From Flavobacteriales bacterium (lineage in GTDB: Bacteria; Bacteroidota; Bacteroidia; Flavobacteriales_D; Sanyastnellaceae): a DNA stretch of 64,000 nucleotides. The stretch covers positions 1-64,000 of the forward strand of contig JAIXWX010000002.1 of assembly GCA_027491075.1 (NCBI GenBank), given 5' to 3'. Made by a program: the position numbers and the translations under genes. Each line of letters opens with the position of its first letter. Positions within the stretch are counted from its first letter, which is position 1. The notes under the pieces were generated by a model. The model made no database searches, was not told where the DNA came from, and was given only the letters and a program-made list of their open reading frames with translations. Shown here in pieces: positions 1-8,243 of this stretch.

Positions 1-1175
1 ATCCATTCGGATTGGCTTGGGAAAATCCCAAACTACCAGATACCGAAGAAGGATTGCATGATCATACCTATCAAGACAAAGAGTATCAATTCGCTGAATT
101 CACAGATGGTCGAGGATTAGAGCTTCATGATTTTCATGCGCGCATGTATGATGCGACCACAGGCCGCTGGCTCGTACCAGACCCTGCGGCACAATTCGCG
201 AATCCTTACCTCGCAATGGCTAACAGCCCCATGATTAGCATCGATCCTGACGGAAGGGTGGTCGTCACGGCGATTGTTGCAGGTGCATTAATTGGAGCAA
301 CCATGGGAGGAATTCAGGCTTCATATCAGGGACAGGCAGGTGACGATGTCTTGAGAGCAATTGGTATCGGGGCACTTACTGGTGCGATTAGTGGTTTGAC
401 CGGGGCATACCCTATCTTTGGAACTGGGTTTGGCTTTTTACAAGGATTTGCAGCTGGTATGGTGAATGGAGTAGCAACAGGAGCTCTAACTGGTGGCGTC
501 TCTGCTGCTTTAAACGGGCAGAACATAGGTGATGGAATAATAAATGGAGGTCTCATAGGCGGAATCACAGGAGGTGTTTCTGGCGGAATTCATGGAATAA
601 AGGCGGTCAATACGTTGAATAAAATAGAGGGTTGTAATGACGCATCTTATTACAGAAAGTGGGACGGGGCCTTGATTCATAAAGAAGTTATTAATGGTGT
701 ACCTGTGGTTGGTCAAAGAGGTGCAATGAATTGTATTCCCGCCTGTTTGGAAGCAATTGACAAATCTTACGGAGGCAGCTTATCTCAGGAAGAAATTCGA
801 ATGTGGGAATCGCTCGGAGGTGATCCAGATAGGATGCCTTTAAACGCGCTTGAAGTTTATCAACAGTACTACTATAAAACAGGAAGGTTTGTGAATCAAA
901 TTGAAAAGGGTGAGTTTGTAATGGATAAAGTATTGGACAGCGCAAGAAAAGGCGCAAGGATTACTTTTAGTTTAGATGTTTCTAACACAGATATTAATCA
1001 CCATGTTGCTTTGAATAAGTTTGTAATGAAGGATTTAATAAAACAAAATGGACGAAGAAGCCTTTCCAATACTTTCTATTTAATGAACCCTTCAAACGGA
1101 GGATTTATAGTACCCCAGTCTTGGGATGAAATTCAAAACAATGCCATCTTCATCTACACAATTCAATCCCCATGA
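1..1175 (+). CDS. Rhs/YD-repeat protein, C-terminal part, with C39/papain-like cysteine peptidase tip (5' partial)
   Basis: The reading frame is open to the left edge, so the N-terminal repeats lie outside the window; a TTG at 12 is probably not the start. Numbering from that TTG, residues 1-80 form the Rhs-associated core (ARMYDATTGRW, then DPDG), as in polymorphic toxins. Residues 80-200 are a glycine/alanine-rich hydrophobic stretch. The variable tip (about 225-387) has a GQ..NC motif with Cys241 (and Cys245), His330/His331 in HHVALNKF, and Asn359 in MNPSNGG. That order of Cys, His and Asn is the catalytic layout of C39/papain-like peptidases. I infer a secreted toxin or effector that cleaves peptide bonds, or a transglutaminase/deamidase-like variant. 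The stop overlaps the next gene by 4 nt (ATGA), as in toxin-immunity pairs. The Rhs call is firm; the peptidase-fold call is moderate. Confidence 0.8.
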   Translation, partial: PFGLAWENPKLPDTEEGLHDHTYQDKEYQFAEFTDGRGLELHDFHARMYDATTGRWLVPDPAAQFANPYLAMANSPMISIDPDGRVVVTAIVAGALIGATMGGIQASYQGQAGDDVLRAIGIGALTGAISGLTGAYPIFGTGFGFLQGFAAGMVNGVATGALTGGVSAALNGQNIGDGIINGGLIGGITGGVSGGIHGIKAVNTLNKIEGCNDASYYRKWDGALIHKEVINGVPVVGQRGAMNCIPACLEAIDKSYGGSLSQEEIRMWESLGGDPDRMPLNALEVYQQYYYKTGRFVNQIEKGEFVMDKVLDSARKGARITFSLDVSNTDINHHVALNKFVMKDLIKQNGRRSLSNTFYLMNPSNGGFIVPQSWDEIQNNAIFIYTIQSP

Positions 1176-1435
1176 TAAAATGCCTCTTCATTATACTTGC
1201 AATCTGCTCTTTGGTGAATTCTACAGCGCCGAAGTTCGAGTTTTTCATTGGAGATCCCAAAGGCATACCAAAGTCTTTGATTTTTGACTTGGTGCCAAAG
1301 GCTGATAACTCAGACTCGACAATTACACTGTACCGATTAAATTACAAGCTGAATTGTACTGCAGCGTACTTCGAAAAAGAGGGAGATCGTCTTTTGTTTT
1401 ATAATCGACGCAAATCAGACAAACCCATTATTTAA
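1172..1435 (+). CDS. Small exported protein overlapping the Rhs gene; candidate immunity protein, possibly frameshifted
   Basis: This 87-residue ORF starts on the ATGA overlap with the Rhs gene, so the two are translationally coupled. The N-terminus is a plausible signal peptide (a lysine, a hydrophobic core, then NSTA), which would place it in the periplasm. I recognise no family. Position suggests immunity against the peptidase tip, but that is inference. The frame ends abruptly at 1433-1435. A -1 shift around the ATTATTT run (1427-1433) would continue through LTYGIYSEELKFWNPLWK to a stop at 1486-1488, giving about 105 residues. It may therefore be a decayed or frameshifted gene. Confidence 0.5.
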   Translation: MIKCLFIILAICSLVNSTAPKFEFFIGDPKGIPKSLIFDLVPKADNSDSTITLYRLNYKLNCTAAYFEKEGDRLLFYNRRKSDKPII

Positions 1436-1488
1436 CCTATGGTATCTATAGCGAAGAACTCAAATTTTGGAACCCCTTGTGGAAATAA

Positions 1489-1683
1489 GAATAATCCTGA
1501 TACTTGAATTCTCTTATTTAGAGGGTACAATGGAAAAAGGAGTTTTATGTAAATGCGAGCGTGAATTGGCTTCAAAAAAATTAAAAGGCCATGCCTGCCC
1601 TCTTTCCGCATTGAGAAATTGTGCTTTCGTAGTTTTTGCTACTTGAGTGACTGAACAAGAAGACCTCTCGTCAGATCCAGGCC
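1489..1683. other. Gene-poor spacer upstream of the group II intron-like domain V
   Basis: No convincing gene is seen here. A 38-codon open stretch (about 1530-1643) resembles nothing I recognise. The region may hold the remains of the upstream domains of the intron relic that follows, but I could not place a GUGYG-type 5' end with confidence. Confidence 0.3.
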
Positions 1684-1785
1684 GAACTGAGTGAATCGAG
1701 AGGTTCAAGTGCGGTTCTCAAACCAGAGACGAGACAGGTTGTGAAAAAGCAGGGTTGAAATTCCCTTGCCTGACTGGTTTATGCT
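1684..1785 (+). mobile_element. Group II intron 3' end relic (domain V and domain VI-like hairpins)
   Basis: Positions 1684-1717 form a 34-nt hairpin with the architecture of group II intron domain V: a lower stem closed by GAAC/GTTC, a 2-nt AA bulge at 1707-1708, a 5-bp upper stem and a GAGA tetraloop at 1698-1701. Length and loop match my recollection of the domain V of the lactococcal LtrB intron. Two features look decayed: the catalytic AGC triad reads AAC (1685-1687), and there is an A-G mismatch in the lower stem (1690 against 1711). A second hairpin follows: AAACCAG at 1720-1726 pairs with CTGGTTT at 1774-1780, with an inner GCAGGG/CCCTTGC stem and an unpaired A near its 3' side (1773), where a branch-point adenosine would sit. 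No reverse transcriptase gene is present, so this is an ORF-less or degraded intron. The 5' limit is unknown. Confidence 0.55.
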
Positions 1786-1806
1786 TAATTATAAAAAAAC
1801 TGGTAA

Positions 1807-2706
1807 ATGAAAAGGTACAGATTTATTATTAGTTTATTGATAATCTTGATTCCAACAATATCGTTTGGACAGCTTTTCCCTTCAATTTCAGATTTCAATG
1901 GAGAAATAGAAAGAGTTGTTGAAAAACGTTATGGAAAGGAAGTGTATCTATTCAATCGATTGACGGGGATTTACATGCCAAGATGTTATTCTGGTTGGAA
2001 ATATGTTTATCATTTGGATACAAACGCAAGACTTATAAGAAGAACCAATTTCTTTAAAGGTAAAGTGCAAGCTGATTATATTTATAAATTTGATTCTACT
2101 GAAAAGGTAATTCATAAAAGAGAAATCGTTAATGACACTGTTACTAATCATAATGGAGACTATATCGAAGATGAATTCCTATTAGATTCTGAAGGGAAGA
2201 TTGAAAAAGTTAATATTTGGTCCTTTAAATCCACAGATAGCTTAAAAAAGATTATTGCGGTTGAAAAAGATGTTCAGTACGATTCACTAAATAACATAAT
2301 CTCATTTTACAGGACTAGCTATGACAGAAATGGCAATGAGATAAATGGAAATCTTTATGTTATTTTTTACGACTCCAAATCAAGAGTCGCCAAAGTTGAA
2401 GAAAAGGCGATTGGAACTAAACCCATTTTGGTTGAAACCGAAAACAACGGTAAAACTTTTAAAGACATCCCAATTTCTGAACCAGAACTATTAAAAGAAT
2501 GGATTTATCATTATGATCCAAAAGGACTACTTATTTCTTATACTTTAAAACATTATGGAGAATTGCATAAATCAGATTCGAATGGCGGAAAAGACTATAA
2601 GTTATTTTTTAAGTATGACGATAAAAATAATTGGATAAAAACATATCATCAATTGGGAAATTCTAGGAAAAGACTAGTAGCTAAAAGAAGAATAGAATAC
2701 AAATAA
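1807..2706 (+). CDS. Secreted protein with degenerate YD/Rhs-like repeats, function unknown
   Basis: This 299-residue protein has a clear signal peptide (KRYRFIISLLIILIPTISFG, cleaved before QLF). The mature part contains repeated beta-strand units ending in Y-D or F-D pairs (VYHLDTNARL, IYKFDSTEKV, VQYDSLNNI, YHYDPKGLL, FFKYDDKNN). This is the pattern of degenerate YD/Rhs repeats often seen in short secreted Bacteroidota proteins. It is AT-richer than the metabolic genes of the window. It sits downstream of the Rhs tip and the intron relic, so it could belong to the same accessory module, perhaps as a second or orphan cassette. No catalytic motif is visible and the function is unknown. Confidence 0.7.
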   Translation: MKRYRFIISLLIILIPTISFGQLFPSISDFNGEIERVVEKRYGKEVYLFNRLTGIYMPRCYSGWKYVYHLDTNARLIRRTNFFKGKVQADYIYKFDSTEKVIHKREIVNDTVTNHNGDYIEDEFLLDSEGKIEKVNIWSFKSTDSLKKIIAVEKDVQYDSLNNIISFYRTSYDRNGNEINGNLYVIFYDSKSRVAKVEEKAIGTKPILVETENNGKTFKDIPISEPELLKEWIYHYDPKGLLISYTLKHYGELHKSDSNGGKDYKLFFKYDDKNNWIKTYHQLGNSRKRLVAKRRIEYK

Positions 2707-2962
2707 CTAAGGGGGGGGGATTGGAATTTGGAGATTAGAATTTGGAATTTAGAATTTGGAGATTGGAACAGAGAACGGGAACAGAGAACGGGAACAGAAA
2801 ATGAATTCAAATCCTTGTTCTATGTTCTGTGTTCTTTGCTCTTAAAAAGCTGTATTGGTTTAAGATTGAGAAACGCGTTAAGAATGAGAAACAGAAAGAG
2901 AATGAGAATGAATTAAAATCCTTGTTCTATGTTCTTTGTTCCGTGTTCTTTGTTCTTAAAAA
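2707..2962. repeat. Low-complexity spacer with two copies of a TTC/GAA-rich element
   Basis: The spacer starts with a G9 run (2711-2719) and a tandem-like GGAATTTGGA stretch. A purine-rich block (GAACAGAGAACGGG repeated, 2764-2798) is followed by a pyrimidine-rich block (CCTTGTTCTATGTTC and relatives, about 2811-2842). A second purine-rich (2867-2910) and pyrimidine-rich (2919-2957) pair follows. The two CCTTGTTCTATGTTCT blocks are near-identical direct copies that both run into TCTTAAAAA. Each purine block can pair imperfectly with its pyrimidine block. A 62-codon open frame here is low complexity and is not a gene. Confidence 0.55.
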
Positions 2963-2997
2963 AAAAGCCGTCCTGCGGTTGCAGAACGGCTTTTTAA
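2961..2997. terminator. Bidirectional intrinsic terminator
   Basis: GCCGTCCTGC (2967-2976) pairs with GCAGAACGGC (2981-2990) around a GGTT loop, with one mismatch. The stem is flanked by A6 and T5. It can end the plus-strand accessory genes and the minus-strand nuclease gene, which stops at 3016. Confidence 0.8.
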
Positions 2998-3015
2998 TAT
3001 TCTAAATAAGTTCTC

Positions 3016-5460
3016 TTACTGCACCACAATCGTCTTCGTCAGACGTGCATCTCCAAGAATCATTTCAAGGAAATAAACGCCTGCTTCTAAAGAAAGTGAG
3101 TTCCATTCTACGAGGTTCTTTCCTTGAGTCATCACGCGGTTTTCAGTGTGAATTCTGGCACCATTCGCAGCGGTAATGTTCCATTGAACCTGCGCTGTTT
3201 GAGCGGCCTCCACGATAACACCAAATTGACCATTGCTTGGGTTTGGAAACACTTCCATCGCCCAATTGGACAACTCGTTTTCCTCAACTCCTACCACAAC
3301 TTGTGCACCGTTCGATTCAAACACCGGGCACTCCTCAAACTGTTGCACTTCTACCGTGTAGTTGCCAGTTTCTGTTGGGGTGTAAGTTGCACTGTTTGCT
3401 CCTGAAATTTCTTGACCGTCTTTATACCAAGTATAGTTCACTGCTTGGTCAACGCATGTCAATACACCGTTGCTTTGTGTAACGATTGGTACAAATTTCG
3501 TCAAGTTGCTGAAACGGATATAACATGGAAAGGATGGATTATCAATAAATCCATTTCTATTGTTCTGACGAGTTTCTATATACTCGTTGCGGGCCTTCTC
3601 ATAGTTATCTGGTGCGTCCTGGAAGTGCCACTTCTTAATCACATAATCCAATTGACCATAAGGAATCAAGAAGGAAATTTGCTCTGGGAAACTGAAGTCC
3701 TGAGTAGAGGTGTTATTCTTCACTGCCTGATACATCATGGCACGTGCTGCATCTCCTTTGATTTGATCACGAGGTTCGTAGCAAGTCTGTCCGAAAGAAT
3801 TGGTTCCAAGCTTCGCGGGACCATACTGACTGGTAATGTTCACCACTTCTCCATACGGGTAGTTGCTTCTAACAGCATTGCAATCCTCTTGATTCACTGG
3901 GAACAAGTTGTGCAAATCGGAAACTTCCCATGAATCGTCAAAATTTGCGTCCAAGTAGGTGGGCATCCAACTTTGTGGAAACGCGTGTTCACGACTCAGA
4001 ATGGATGAGGTTGCTCCTGTCCAGAAAGTGAATCCCGCTTCGTAAATCTGATCGTCGCCGGAATACTCACACTCTACATAATTCGCTGGAATACCAGTGC
4101 TTGTAGTAGTATCTCTTACGTAAAACTCATTGATCAAAGTACTGATGTAATTTGAATAGAAAATTTGAAAGTAATCCGTGGGTTCTAACTTCGATGTAAG
4201 ATCAGCGACAAAAGTGGGTGAGTTCACATCCAAGCCTGCGTAATAAGATCCAGGATTGGCATCTGGAGTGGTGACGCTTCCAGTAGTTGGAGAGGTAGTA
4301 AGATAGTTCTCATATCCCTCTGGTCCATTGAATGCAAAAACCGCATAGTGATAGGTAGTATTTACACGAATGTCACGTGCATTGAATTGTGCAGGATCGC
4401 CAACATAAACCACCTGCGCATTTCCTATCCAATTTCCTTTCACGTAGGTGCTGTTATCCACAGGAGTTTCATCCACAGGAGAGCCAACACTTCTCAAAAC
4501 CAAATAGTGTTCTGCTGGAGTTGAAGCCGCAGTGAAATTCACATTGAAATCCCAAGATTGAAGGTTTGGAAAATTAATAGCTCCTGCTTGAGCAGTAGGC
4601 TCAGACGCAGCGCCACCCGCAATTCCGTAAACATTGATGGTATAAGGATTTTCACTCGCATCATTGTTCTCAATCGTGATCGTACAGAAACGTGAGCCAT
4701 CTCCCACTGGATTAAAATCAAGCGTGAAAACTTCTTGCGAATTCGCGGCTACTAAAGCTGGAAAGGCAGCGATTGAAAATTCGGATGCATTAGGACCGGA
4801 TATAGAAATATCTTCAATGGCCAAATTAGAGGCTGTTCCTAGGTTTTCAATAACAATATCCGTTGAAGTAGCCGTACCGATAATCAACGTAGAAGCGCTC
4901 GGAACATTCGTGCTAGAAGATGTTACATTGATTTCTTGTGCTGCTCCGGCAGTAGGTGTGGCAAGGGTTACCTCGTCTAAACCTACATTAAAACCAGATA
5001 CTTTGTTGGTAAAGAAGAAACGAACATACCTTGAATCAGGATTGATTTGGTCGGTATAAGTAGTGAACGATGCAAAAGGCAATTCAGCATTAGAAAAATT
5101 TCTAACTGCAGTCCACGTACCGTTGGCTCCTGTTACGGATTGTTCAACGGTGAACGTTCCAGACCAAGGACCACCAGCAGGGGGGGTCTGGCCTTTGATA
5201 GAATAGGTCAAGCTCCCTCCTTCCTCTGCGTAAAAAATCGACACGAACTCTCCTGTGGCATCGAGCCTACAAGCGCTGCCTACCGCACCATTGGCATAAC
5301 GCGTATTACCGCTTCCAAGTGATTCTGTCCATCCTTCTGGGGTGGCTGTATCGAAGCTCCAAGATGTAGGCAATACTGCTTGGGCCATGCTGCTCAACTG
5401 AAGACTGATGAATGCAATCGACAGAAGCAGACTTTTTTTCATTGTGGTCATGGTTCTCAT
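3016..5460 (-). CDS. Secreted endonuclease I family nuclease with T9SS type A sorting domain
   Basis: The protein has 814 residues from the first ATG; ATG at 5442 (MKKSLLLS) is an equally good start for the signal peptide. Order of domains: signal peptide to about 26; a beta-sandwich to about 160; an Ig/ASPM-like domain of the choice-of-anchor D type (about 175-280); an fn3-like domain (285-400); the endonuclease I domain (405-660); a PKD/Ig-like domain (670-725); and the C-terminal T9SS type A domain with VFPNPSNGQF. Nuclease signatures are SREHAFPQSW with the catalytic His, SDLHNLFPVNQ, and NYPYGEV. The family cuts DNA and RNA unspecifically with Mg2+. It lies 24 bp after the TonB receptor gene and is probably co-transcribed with it. 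A C7 run in the coding strand (5180-5186) lies in the N-terminal region. Confidence 0.9.
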   Translation of the reverse strand: MRTMTTMKKSLLLSIAFISLQLSSMAQAVLPTSWSFDTATPEGWTESLGSGNTRYANGAVGSACRLDATGEFVSIFYAEEGGSLTYSIKGQTPPAGGPWSGTFTVEQSVTGANGTWTAVRNFSNAELPFASFTTYTDQINPDSRYVRFFFTNKVSGFNVGLDEVTLATPTAGAAQEINVTSSSTNVPSASTLIIGTATSTDIVIENLGTASNLAIEDISISGPNASEFSIAAFPALVAANSQEVFTLDFNPVGDGSRFCTITIENNDASENPYTINVYGIAGGAASEPTAQAGAINFPNLQSWDFNVNFTAASTPAEHYLVLRSVGSPVDETPVDNSTYVKGNWIGNAQVVYVGDPAQFNARDIRVNTTYHYAVFAFNGPEGYENYLTTSPTTGSVTTPDANPGSYYAGLDVNSPTFVADLTSKLEPTDYFQIFYSNYISTLINEFYVRDTTTSTGIPANYVECEYSGDDQIYEAGFTFWTGATSSILSREHAFPQSWMPTYLDANFDDSWEVSDLHNLFPVNQEDCNAVRSNYPYGEVVNITSQYGPAKLGTNSFGQTCYEPRDQIKGDAARAMMYQAVKNNTSTQDFSFPEQISFLIPYGQLDYVIKKWHFQDAPDNYEKARNEYIETRQNNRNGFIDNPSFPCYIRFSNLTKFVPIVTQSNGVLTCVDQAVNYTWYKDGQEISGANSATYTPTETGNYTVEVQQFEECPVFESNGAQVVVGVEENELSNWAMEVFPNPSNGQFGVIVEAAQTAQVQWNITAANGARIHTENRVMTQGKNLVEWNSLSLEAGVYFLEMILGDARLTKTIVVQ

Positions 5461-5484
5461 TTATGATGTATTCTTTGTTTACTA

Positions 5485-8145
5485 TTAAAAATTAAAATTC
5501 AGACCGACGTTCCATCGGAAACCTTGTCCCATGAACACTTCCGCTGTGCTAGCATCGAAAGTGGCTCCATTGGTGGCGTCGGTAATAAACATTTGATCGG
5601 TCACGTTGATCAAATTCAAACGAATGCCCGCTCTATATTTTTTGTTGAATGTGTAGCTGTAACCCATGTTGATGTCAAGCATGTAATATGCAGGCATCTT
5701 CCACGACTGTCTTCCTCCATTGTCTCCTTGTAATTCTTCTGGAGAAAAATCAGCAAAGTTGTTATCGAAATATGTAATTCTTGGCTTGATATAAAAACCC
5801 TTCACTGGCTCATATCGCACACCCAAACTGAACTGAGTTTGTGCTGCATCGCCCACGCGCACGCCTTTTGTATCGAATGAAAGTGAGTCCAATATAGCGG
5901 TTCCTATTTCATTGAATATATATGCTGTCGCCTCTGAGTTCCATCTCCAATCACCCAAAGATACAACTCCATCAATGGTGATTTGCTTGTTGACTTTGTA
6001 CTCCGCTTCAAATTCAATTCCATAGTGAATCGCTTGCATACCAGGTACAAAAGCGTTGTAGTTTTCCGTACCATCGGTGATAGGAACAGTTACTGGTCGA
6101 TTTCTCCAATTGGTGTAGTAAACATTGACAGCCGGTCTGAAATCTGGGTTGTTTATTACATATCCCATTTCTACCGATGAAATCATTTCGTTCTCCACGT
6201 TTCTATTCACTGAAAGAGTTCTTCCTGCGAATACATTCGACATCAATTGTGCTCTGGATAAAAATCCTGTATTGAAATACACACTGTGTCTGGGATTGAA
6301 TCTGTACTTAAATCCTCCCTTCGCTGTGTATCCAGGAAAGGTTTGCCAACCGGTTTGTTGCCAGTCGTTGGTGGTAGTGTCTTTCAAAGCAAAATAACTG
6401 ATTCGATTGTAGCTGTTGATCGAACCTGTTACATTGACGAAAGCAGTCCAGTCGTTTTTCTCGTATTCTCCTAACAAGAACAATCCACCTTGTCGGACGA
6501 AGCTATTGATGTGATAATTTATTTTATCTCCTTCTCTAAATACCTTACGCGTAGGGTTATTCGCATCCAATACTTGACTATCGTTGATGTACACATAATC
6601 TCCACCCAGCAAATCATACACTACTTGATAATTTTCTACTTGATAATAACGCGCATCTATTCCTGCGGTAACATCCAAGTTAGAGTTGATTTTATAATTC
6701 AAGGTAGAAAGCAATCCATACCAGCTATGTCTGTTGATGGAGGATTGAACATAGTAATCCGATTCGTATTGCGATGTGTCGTTTACCGCTGTTAGATTAT
6801 AGGGATAAGTTGGTGGTAAAAATGGAAGTGCTGGAGGAATGACACGGGTATTTCTTCCATACATAAAATCACCATCCAATTGGCCTTGCGCATTGCGTTG
6901 AATGTTGTTCAATCTCGTACCTCCGCCGTTTCCAAACGAAGCGTAGACAATATTCGATAAAGCCAGGTTTGAATTTATTTTCCAAAAATGCTTTAAGTTA
7001 AAAATCGGTTTGTGATAGTAGTTTTTTCTTGCATTGAGCACTTCTTCTTGCGCATTATCATCTCCTCTGTCTCGTGTCACATAGCCCCAATCTCCATTGT
7101 AGCGTAGCCCTTGATTCAAAATAAGTCCTGGTGTTCGATCAATGGTAGCGCCTAGGTCTTTCGCGTAAGTGGTATCAAATACCTGAATGCGCTGTCTTCC
7201 CAATCGTTGATAGTGTTCTTGCGGACTTCCCATCACTGATAACGAAACCGAATGTCTATTCCATTGCTTTTGCAATTTGAGAAAATAAAACATCTGCCTT
7301 GAGCCCAACTGATCTACCCAACCATCGTTGCGACGATACGAGAAGGCTGCAGTGACACCAAATCCTCTACCTATTACACCAGAATTAATCCCTATTGAAT
7401 TTCGTAAGTTCAGGTTATTTCCAACTTCAGAACTAACTACGATGTTTCTTTTTGATTCTATACCTTGAGAAAGAATATTGATAGAACCTCCAATAGCGGG
7501 AATAGCCAATTTAGAAGCTCCTAATCCGCGCTGCACTTGTACTTTTTGAGTCACATTGTCCAAACCGAACCAGTTTGACCAATACACCTGACCATTCTCC
7601 ATGTCGTTCATGGGAATACCATCCACCATCACTGCTACGTTGCGCTGATTAAATCCCCGAATGTTCACTCGGGAGTCACCATCTCCTCCTCCGCTTTGCG
7701 TAGCATATACGCCCGGTGTGGAGTTGAGAATCAATGGAAGGTCTTGCGTTCCTAATTCCTCACGAATTTTTATAGCACTCACATCTGAAAACGCCACTGG
7801 AGTTTTGCGATCAATGGCGATGTCCGCTATGATTTCGATTTCGTTCAGTTCGGAGGGTTGCAATTCTATTTCAAGGTTAGAAAGGCGAGCGCGTGCTTTA
7901 ATTTCTTGTTCGTAGTCTTTGTAGCCTATAAACTTCACCGTGATTTTACCGCCATTCTCCCCCAGATCCAATTGAAACTTGCCATCTAAGTCGGTAGTCA
8001 CTCCCTTTCCATCGCCATAGATAATAGCTGCTCCGGGAAGAGACTCGCCGGTGATTGCGTCTTTGACAGTTCCTTTAATGATAGTTTGAGAGATAATTTC
8101 AGCAGAAAAGCACAAGGATAGCAACAAGAAAATGTACTTCATCAT
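5485..8145 (-). CDS. TonB-dependent outer membrane receptor with carboxypeptidase-regulatory-like domain
   Basis: The 886-residue protein begins at one of two adjacent ATGs (8145 or 8142). A longer frame to 8199 would start inside a terminator and is unlikely. After the signal peptide comes a CarboxypepD_reg-like beta domain (GTVKDAITGESLPGAAI, about 20-100). The plug follows, with IKIREELGTQDLPLILNSTPGV and VNIRGFNQRNVAVMVDGIP, and then a long 22-strand barrel ending in aromatic F (WNVGLNFNF). No SusD partner is adjacent, so this is not a classical glycan locus. The downstream neighbour on the same strand, 24 bp away, is a secreted nuclease, and the upstream one is a lamin-tail protein. The substrate may therefore be nucleic-acid breakdown products or a bound metal or phosphate; this is inference. 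Confidence 0.92.
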   Translation of the reverse strand: MMKYIFLLLSLCFSAEIISQTIIKGTVKDAITGESLPGAAIIYGDGKGVTTDLDGKFQLDLGENGGKITVKFIGYKDYEQEIKARARLSNLEIELQPSELNEIEIIADIAIDRKTPVAFSDVSAIKIREELGTQDLPLILNSTPGVYATQSGGGDGDSRVNIRGFNQRNVAVMVDGIPMNDMENGQVYWSNWFGLDNVTQKVQVQRGLGASKLAIPAIGGSINILSQGIESKRNIVVSSEVGNNLNLRNSIGINSGVIGRGFGVTAAFSYRRNDGWVDQLGSRQMFYFLKLQKQWNRHSVSLSVMGSPQEHYQRLGRQRIQVFDTTYAKDLGATIDRTPGLILNQGLRYNGDWGYVTRDRGDDNAQEEVLNARKNYYHKPIFNLKHFWKINSNLALSNIVYASFGNGGGTRLNNIQRNAQGQLDGDFMYGRNTRVIPPALPFLPPTYPYNLTAVNDTSQYESDYYVQSSINRHSWYGLLSTLNYKINSNLDVTAGIDARYYQVENYQVVYDLLGGDYVYINDSQVLDANNPTRKVFREGDKINYHINSFVRQGGLFLLGEYEKNDWTAFVNVTGSINSYNRISYFALKDTTTNDWQQTGWQTFPGYTAKGGFKYRFNPRHSVYFNTGFLSRAQLMSNVFAGRTLSVNRNVENEMISSVEMGYVINNPDFRPAVNVYYTNWRNRPVTVPITDGTENYNAFVPGMQAIHYGIEFEAEYKVNKQITIDGVVSLGDWRWNSEATAYIFNEIGTAILDSLSFDTKGVRVGDAAQTQFSLGVRYEPVKGFYIKPRITYFDNNFADFSPEELQGDNGGRQSWKMPAYYMLDINMGYSYTFNKKYRAGIRLNLINVTDQMFITDATNGATFDASTAEVFMGQGFRWNVGLNFNF

Positions 8146-8183
8146 GAGGTTTGGTAGGTAAAAAGGATAGTGTTTTTTCGATA

Positions 8184-8219
8184 AAAAAGCCCGCGGCATT
8201 GTTGCTTGGCGGGCTTTTC
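8184..8219 (-). terminator. Intrinsic terminator downstream of the lamin-tail gene
   Basis: AAAAGCCCGC (8185-8194) pairs with GCGGGCTTTT (8208-8217). On the minus strand the stem is followed by a T run. It separates the lamin-tail gene from the receptor gene. Confidence 0.8.
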
Positions 8220-8243
8220 AATATTCTTGAGAAAATTATGACA

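Noticed and set aside
1514-1708. A 64-codon minus-strand frame over the intron relic
   Set aside because: It crosses the domain V hairpin and shows no family pattern; the RNA fold explains the sequence better.
2728-2916. A 62-codon frame in the low-complexity spacer
   Set aside because: Its composition follows the repeats and does not resemble a protein.
3412-3933. A 173-codon plus-strand open frame opposite the nuclease gene
   Set aside because: It lies antisense to a gene with clear domains, and its sequence has no signal peptide or family pattern.
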